Origin: Peptococcaceae bacterium
Lineage (GTDB): Bacteria > Bacillota > Desulfitobacteriia > Desulfitobacteriales > Desulfitobacteriaceae
NCBI GenBank assembly: GCA_031289815.1
Contig: JAITOS010000091.1
Location: 1 to 17,557, forward strand
Direction of reading: 5' to 3'
DNA: 17,557 nt
This document shows, one piece after another, positions 14,374 through 17,557 of this stretch. The notes under the pieces were generated by a model. It had not been told where the DNA came from. It saw only the letters and a list, made by a program, of their open reading frames with translations, and did not search any database. Position numbers and translations under genes: made by a program. Each line of letters opens with the position of its first letter. Within the stretch, counting starts at the first letter, position 1.

Positions 14374-15792
14374 CTAAAATCTGAAGTATAAAAACGGGTT
14401 ATAGCTAGCGCCGACAAGGGCGATAGTAGACAGACCGAGCATGGCGAGGTTGTAAACGATCATGGAGAAACCGGAAAAGCCTGTCTCCGGATAAGCGTTC
14501 AGCGCAGAAATTCTGACGAAAAGGTGAGAGATCTTCTGGGGCAGAGGGGTACAGGCGACGGCGCAGATGAGCAGCAGCGGCGCGTTGTTCAACAGGACGG
14601 TAGATATCTCGAAATCAATGACGGGTGCGCCGTTTAGAGCAAACAGCGCCTTGAACATGGCGCCGGCGAGGGCGATATCGGTGAAGTAAAAAAAGACCCA
14701 GCCGATCAGTATCAGGAAGAAAGCGTAGCACCAGGAAAAAAACCGGGGGATCTTTGCCAGAACGGTTAAAAGGAAATATTTTTCCAGGATGAGGATCAGA
14801 CCGAAATAAAGTCCCCAGAGGACAAAATTCCAGCTGGCGCCATGCCATAAACCGGTTAAAAACCAGACGATCAGGATATTCCTGAACTGAAAGCGCCGGT
14901 TCCCGCCAAGAGGGATGTACAGATAATCGCGGAAAAAGGTTCCGAGAGAGATATGCCAGGTGCGCCAAAACTCGGTGATGGATTTCGCCGTATAGGGAAA
15001 GCGGAAATTCTCGCCATAGCTGAAGCCGAAGATACGCCCTAAACCAATAGCCATATCAGAATATCCGGAAAAATCGAAATAGATTTGGAAAGCAAACATC
15101 AACAGACCCAGCCAAGCGCTGACCAAGTTCAGATTTTGCAGTTGGCCGTTAAGAAGGAAGGAAGCCGTCTGACCGGCATAGTTGGCGATGAGGACCTTTT
15201 TCCCCAGACCGCACAGAAAGCGCGACAGGCCGTAAGAGATACCGGACCAGGTCGATTTACGCTTGCTAAGCTGCTGCGCGATATCGCTGTAGCGCAGGAT
15301 CGGACCGGCAATGAGCTGAGGAAAAAGAGAAACGAAAAGTAAAAAATTCAAGAAGGATGTCTGCACCTCGGTTTTCTCATGGTAGAGGTCGAGGCTATAG
15401 GAAAGGGCTTGGAATACGTAAAACGATATGCCGATCGGCAGCGCTATCTGTACCGCCGGCAGCGGGGTGCTGATCAGAAAACCAAGGGTTTCCAGTAAAA
15501 ACGAGAGATATTTAAAAGAACCCAGCAAGCCGAGGTTGAAGACAATCGTAACGGCGAGGGACGCCTTGGCCTGCCACGCGCCGCGATAGCGATGGAGAAA
15601 CAGGCCGTTTAGATAATTGGCGGCGGCGACGAGAATGAGCAGAATCACCCAGACCGGCTCGCCCCAGGCGTAAAAAATAAGCGACAAGACCAGCAGGACA
15701 AAGTTTTTAGACCTGAGACCAGGCATCATAGCATACAACAGCAAACAAACCGGCAGGAAGCCGTACAAAAAAATAAGGCTGGAAAATACCAT
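14374..15792 (-). CDS. AlgI-like MBOAT-family membrane O-acyltransferase
   Basis: A 472-residue polytopic membrane protein of the MBOAT family. It begins MVFSSLIFLYGFLP, as AlgI relatives do. Landmarks: FDFSGYSDMAIGLGRIFGF (240-258), the EFWRTWHISLGTFFRDY block (274-290, His280), and the catalytic-type His317 in LTGLWHGASWNF. The C-terminus is hydrophobic and ends near PFLYFRF. AlgI-type proteins transfer acyl groups from a cytosolic donor toward an extracellular acceptor with a DHHW/SGNH partner, here the next gene. In Firmicutes such pairs modify wall or capsule polymers; alginate itself is unlikely. ATG 15792 is the start; GGGGAAG upstream is a weak, distant ribosome site. A clear promoter lies at 15839-15867. 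Family assignment is firm; substrate is unknown. Confidence 0.93.
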   Translation of the reverse strand: MVFSSLIFLYGFLPVCLLLYAMMPGLRSKNFVLLVLSLIFYAWGEPVWVILLILVAAANYLNGLFLHRYRGAWQAKASLAVTIVFNLGLLGSFKYLSFLLETLGFLISTPLPAVQIALPIGISFYVFQALSYSLDLYHEKTEVQTSFLNFLLFVSLFPQLIAGPILRYSDIAQQLSKRKSTWSGISYGLSRFLCGLGKKVLIANYAGQTASFLLNGQLQNLNLVSAWLGLLMFAFQIYFDFSGYSDMAIGLGRIFGFSYGENFRFPYTAKSITEFWRTWHISLGTFFRDYLYIPLGGNRRFQFRNILIVWFLTGLWHGASWNFVLWGLYFGLILILEKYFLLTVLAKIPRFFSWCYAFFLILIGWVFFYFTDIALAGAMFKALFALNGAPVIDFEISTVLLNNAPLLLICAVACTPLPQKISHLFVRISALNAYPETGFSGFSMIVYNLAMLGLSTIALVGASYNPFLYFRF

Positions 15793-15838
15793 ACTGATCT
15801 ACACTTCCCCAAAACAAAGAATTTAAATAATAAGCTAC

Positions 15839-15867
15839 ATTATACTCCTGTCGGGGCTATATTTCCA
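15839..15867 (-). promoter_or_regulatory. Sigma-70-type promoter for the MBOAT-DHHW pair
   Basis: Read on the minus strand: TGGAAA (15867-15862), a 17-nt spacer, and consensus TATAAT (15844-15839). Transcription would start near 15832, about 40 nt before the ATG at 15792. AT-rich direct repeats lie just upstream of the -35 region. Confidence 0.75.
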
Positions 15868-15891
15868 GCGCTCCAGCCGGTGGTCATAAAA

Positions 15892-15918
15892 AAAAATATA
15901 ATTCGGAAAAATATAATT
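15892..15918. repeat. Two perfect 12-bp AT-rich direct repeats upstream of the MBOAT promoter
   Basis: AAAAATATAATT occurs at 15892-15903 and again at 15907-15918, separated by CGG, a 15-bp period. Relative to the predicted MBOAT transcription start they lie at about -60 to -86. They fall in the gap between the MCP stop and the MBOAT start. They may act as an UP-like element or a regulator site, or help end MCP transcription, since the minus strand is T-rich here. Confidence 0.6.
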
Positions 15919-15957
15919 TTCGTCATTGTGGGGAATATGGGTTATGCGGTCAGAGGG

Positions 15958-17295
15958 TCACGCCAGCTTAAAGCGCTGGATGGACACCTGTAGGGCGTCG
16001 GCGGTCTGCGTGAGCTCCTTGCTGAAGGTATAGATCTCCCCGATCGAAACGAGCTGCTGCTGGCTGTTCGTGGAGACTTCCTGTATTTGCGCGGTGGTCT
16101 GAGCGGCGATGGCCGCGATATGATTGATTTCCTGCGAAATATGGCTGGAGCCGGAAGCGATTTGCGTGATGCCGGCGTTGATTTCATTGATTTGAGCCGT
16201 TCCTTTATTCGTATTGTCCATAATGCGGGCAAAAGCCGATTGCGCTTCTTCCATCACCTGCGTACCCTGGCGGAGGACGTCTTTCTCCGCGTCGATGCTC
16301 TTAACGGCGCGATCGACACTGGAACGAATATCATGAATGATAGCGGCGATCTGACCGCCGGATTGCGTAGATTGTTCGGCTAATTTTCGGACTTCTTCCG
16401 CTACGACGCTGAAACCGCGCCCCTGTTCCCCGGCTCTGGCAGCTTCAATGGAAGCGTTGAGCGCCAGCAAATTCGTTTGCGCGGCGATGGCTTGGATGGT
16501 TTCGAGGATGAGGCCGATGGATAAGGTTTTAGCGCCCAACTCGCTGATGATGCCAGCGGTTTCGGCGGTGGTTTGGTGAATGTGTTCCATCTGCGAAGCG
16601 GTCTTGACGATGGCCTGTTCGCCGCTCTTGGCGGCTTCCAGGGATTGCACGGAGTCGTGATCAGCACAATGAACGCTCTTTTTGACGTCTTCAATCCCTT
16701 GAGACATTTGCCGGATGTCCGTCAGAATCGTATGGATGCTTTCCGTTTGCGATTCAGCGCCATCGCTGGTTTGGCGAACCGAGGAGACGATCTGCTGCGC
16801 GGCCAGGTCGCTTGTTTCCGCCAGATTAGAAAGGGTATGGGAGGATTCGGCCAAAAAATTCATGCTGCGGGCAATATCGGCGACCAGAGAACGAAAATTT
16901 TTGACCATCGTATTGAGCGAACCGGATAAGAGGCCAAGCTCATCTTTTTCCGTCATATGAGAGAGGGAGAGGGTTAAATCGCCCTGGGCGACATTTTTGG
17001 CGAAAACGGCGCCGTACCGCAGGGGGACGGATATCAGAAAAGAGATGTACAAGCCGTACATCAGATTGAAGGAGGCCGCGACGATCACAAAGATCAAAAT
17101 CCAAAGAATCTGATGTTGCAGATTGAAGCCGGAGGTTACGAGGACAAAGATCAGGACGCCGATGGCCAGGATGACGACGGAGCTGACCGCGTAGGAAAGA
17201 TTGAGCTTGGCAGCGATGGGTAAGTTAAACCACCAGCGGACAAGCGTACTTTTGTTAAAGAGAAATTGACTGAATGTCTCTAAAAAGTTACTCAT
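15958..17295 (-). CDS. Methyl-accepting chemotaxis-type receptor without an extracytoplasmic sensor domain
   Basis: A 445-residue receptor. Two hydrophobic helices (about 32-54 and 63-88) are joined by only about 8 residues, so there is no periplasmic or extracellular ligand-binding domain. A HAMP-like linker follows (~89-140, with AQGDLTLSLSH ... DELGLLSGSLNTMV), then a coiled-coil signalling domain whose hairpin tip is near 274-308 (QTNLLALNASIEAARAGEQ, then GRGFSVVAEEVRKLAEQS), the CheA/CheW contact region. There is no C-terminal CheR-docking pentapeptide. ATG 17295 is chosen because AGGAGG (17313-17308 on the minus strand) precedes it, although the 12-nt spacing is long; an in-frame GTG at 17328 lacks a ribosome site. 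No che genes are in the window. Input may be membrane state, a membrane partner, or a cytoplasmic signal. Confidence 0.93.
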   Translation of the reverse strand: MSNFLETFSQFLFNKSTLVRWWFNLPIAAKLNLSYAVSSVVILAIGVLIFVLVTSGFNLQHQILWILIFVIVAASFNLMYGLYISFLISVPLRYGAVFAKNVAQGDLTLSLSHMTEKDELGLLSGSLNTMVKNFRSLVADIARSMNFLAESSHTLSNLAETSDLAAQQIVSSVRQTSDGAESQTESIHTILTDIRQMSQGIEDVKKSVHCADHDSVQSLEAAKSGEQAIVKTASQMEHIHQTTAETAGIISELGAKTLSIGLILETIQAIAAQTNLLALNASIEAARAGEQGRGFSVVAEEVRKLAEQSTQSGGQIAAIIHDIRSSVDRAVKSIDAEKDVLRQGTQVMEEAQSAFARIMDNTNKGTAQINEINAGITQIASGSSHISQEINHIAAIAAQTTAQIQEVSTNSQQQLVSIGEIYTFSKELTQTADALQVSIQRFKLA

Positions 17296-17336
17296 GATAA
17301 AACATTGCCTCCTAAAACGAATTGCCACTACGTTTC

Positions 17337-17364
17337 TCTTCGTCAGATGGAGGGAAAACCTTTA
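17337..17364 (-). promoter_or_regulatory. Weak SigD/FliA-like promoter candidate for the MCP gene
   Basis: On the minus strand TAAA (17364-17361), a 16-nt spacer, and GACGAAGA (17344-17337) resemble the motility-sigma pattern TAAA-N15-GCCGATAA, matching the -10 at 5 of 8 positions. Chemoreceptor genes are often under this sigma factor. The match is imperfect. Confidence 0.25.
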
Positions 17365-17450
17365 ACCGGGAAATAATAAATCGTGTCCTGGGAAAACATT
17401 GCTTTTTCGTCCTCTACCCATTGGCGACAATTTCGCCGCTCAAAGACCTA

Positions 17451-17479
17451 TTGAAAAAGATGGAAAAACCATCTATAAT
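17451..17479 (+). promoter_or_regulatory. Sigma-70-type promoter with a palindromic spacer at the right edge
   Basis: TTGAAA (17451-17456), a 17-nt spacer and TATAAT (17474-17479). The spacer contains AGATGG (17458-17463), five A residues, then CCATCT (17469-17474), a 6-bp inverted repeat reaching into the -10. It diverges from the MCP gene and points out of the window. Confidence 0.6.
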
Positions 17480-17557
17480 GAAGCAAAAATTACCTAAAAA
17501 AGAAAACGATAAAGTTGACAGCGTGGCGGCTCTGATGTCCTTAGCTTATTATATCGG
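17478..17557 (+). CDS. Possible start of a gene running off the right edge
   Basis: From ATG 17478 an open frame reads MKQKLPKKENDKVDSVAAL and continues to the last base with no stop. No Shine-Dalgarno precedes 17478, and this ATG overlaps the -10 of the promoter at 17451-17479. If that promoter is used, the true start must be further in, for example GTG 17523 or ATG 17535 in the same frame. Too little sequence is present to name a family. Confidence 0.3.
   Translation, partial: MKQKLPKKENDKVDSVAALMSLAYYI

Noticed and set aside
17329..17450. Possible c-di-GMP or other riboswitch upstream of the MCP gene
   Set aside because: Only a small GGCGA/TCGCC hairpin is present; the conserved GEMM-I core sequences are missing.
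1..17557. CRISPR arrays, tRNA/rRNA genes, insertion sequences, CIRCE or CtsR heat-shock operators
   Set aside because: I looked on both strands and saw no spaced repeat array, no tRNA-like T-loop/acceptor pattern, no transposase, and no TTAGCACTC-N9-GAGTGCTAA or tandem GGTCAAA elements.

Overview
The window looks like chromosomal DNA of a Bacillota (Firmicutes) bacterium, probably a clostridial-type anaerobe. This is inferred from three things: the gene order tig - clpX - lonB - lonA - engB, where LonB is a Firmicutes-type membrane-anchored Lon; purine-rich AGGAGG-type ribosome binding sites; and families common in that phylum (the TIGR04086/DUF3792 membrane protein, TIGR04076, and DHHW proteins paired with an AlgI-type acyltransferase). 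Base composition is close to balanced. I cannot name a genus.

Left part (1-10770, all + strand): the 3' portion of a YyaL/SSP411-type protein (thioredoxin-like plus six-hairpin fold) and a GT28/MGDG-synthase-like glycolipid glycosyltransferase. A strong extended -10 promoter then precedes a ~170-nt leader containing an intrinsic-terminator-like hairpin. Behind it lies the protein quality-control block: trigger factor, ClpX, LonB, LonA and the ribosome-biogenesis GTPase EngB. No clpP lies between tig and clpX. Stem-loops sit after clpX and after lonB, so the block is probably punctuated rather than one uniform operon.

Middle part (10825-12968): a minus-strand Cys-rich TIGR04076-type protein; a minus-strand protein joining an N-terminal LysM to a ferritin-like four-helix domain with a complete set of candidate di-metal ligands; and, divergently, a DUF3792 membrane protein with a long charged C-terminal tail.

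Right part (12983-17295, all - strand): an MCP-type chemoreceptor with two transmembrane helices but almost no extracytoplasmic sensor, followed by its own promoter and a two-gene MBOAT (AlgI-like) / DHHW (AlgJ/AlgX-like) pair predicted to O-acetylate a cell-surface polymer. At the right edge a plus-strand promoter with a palindrome in its spacer points to a further gene leaving the window.

No tRNA, rRNA, CRISPR array, insertion sequence or prophage gene is visible. Most genes are well-known families. The least explained signals are regulatory: the trigger-factor leader, a hairpin inside the 3' end of lonA under a non-conserved protein tail, and short repeats in front of several accessory genes.
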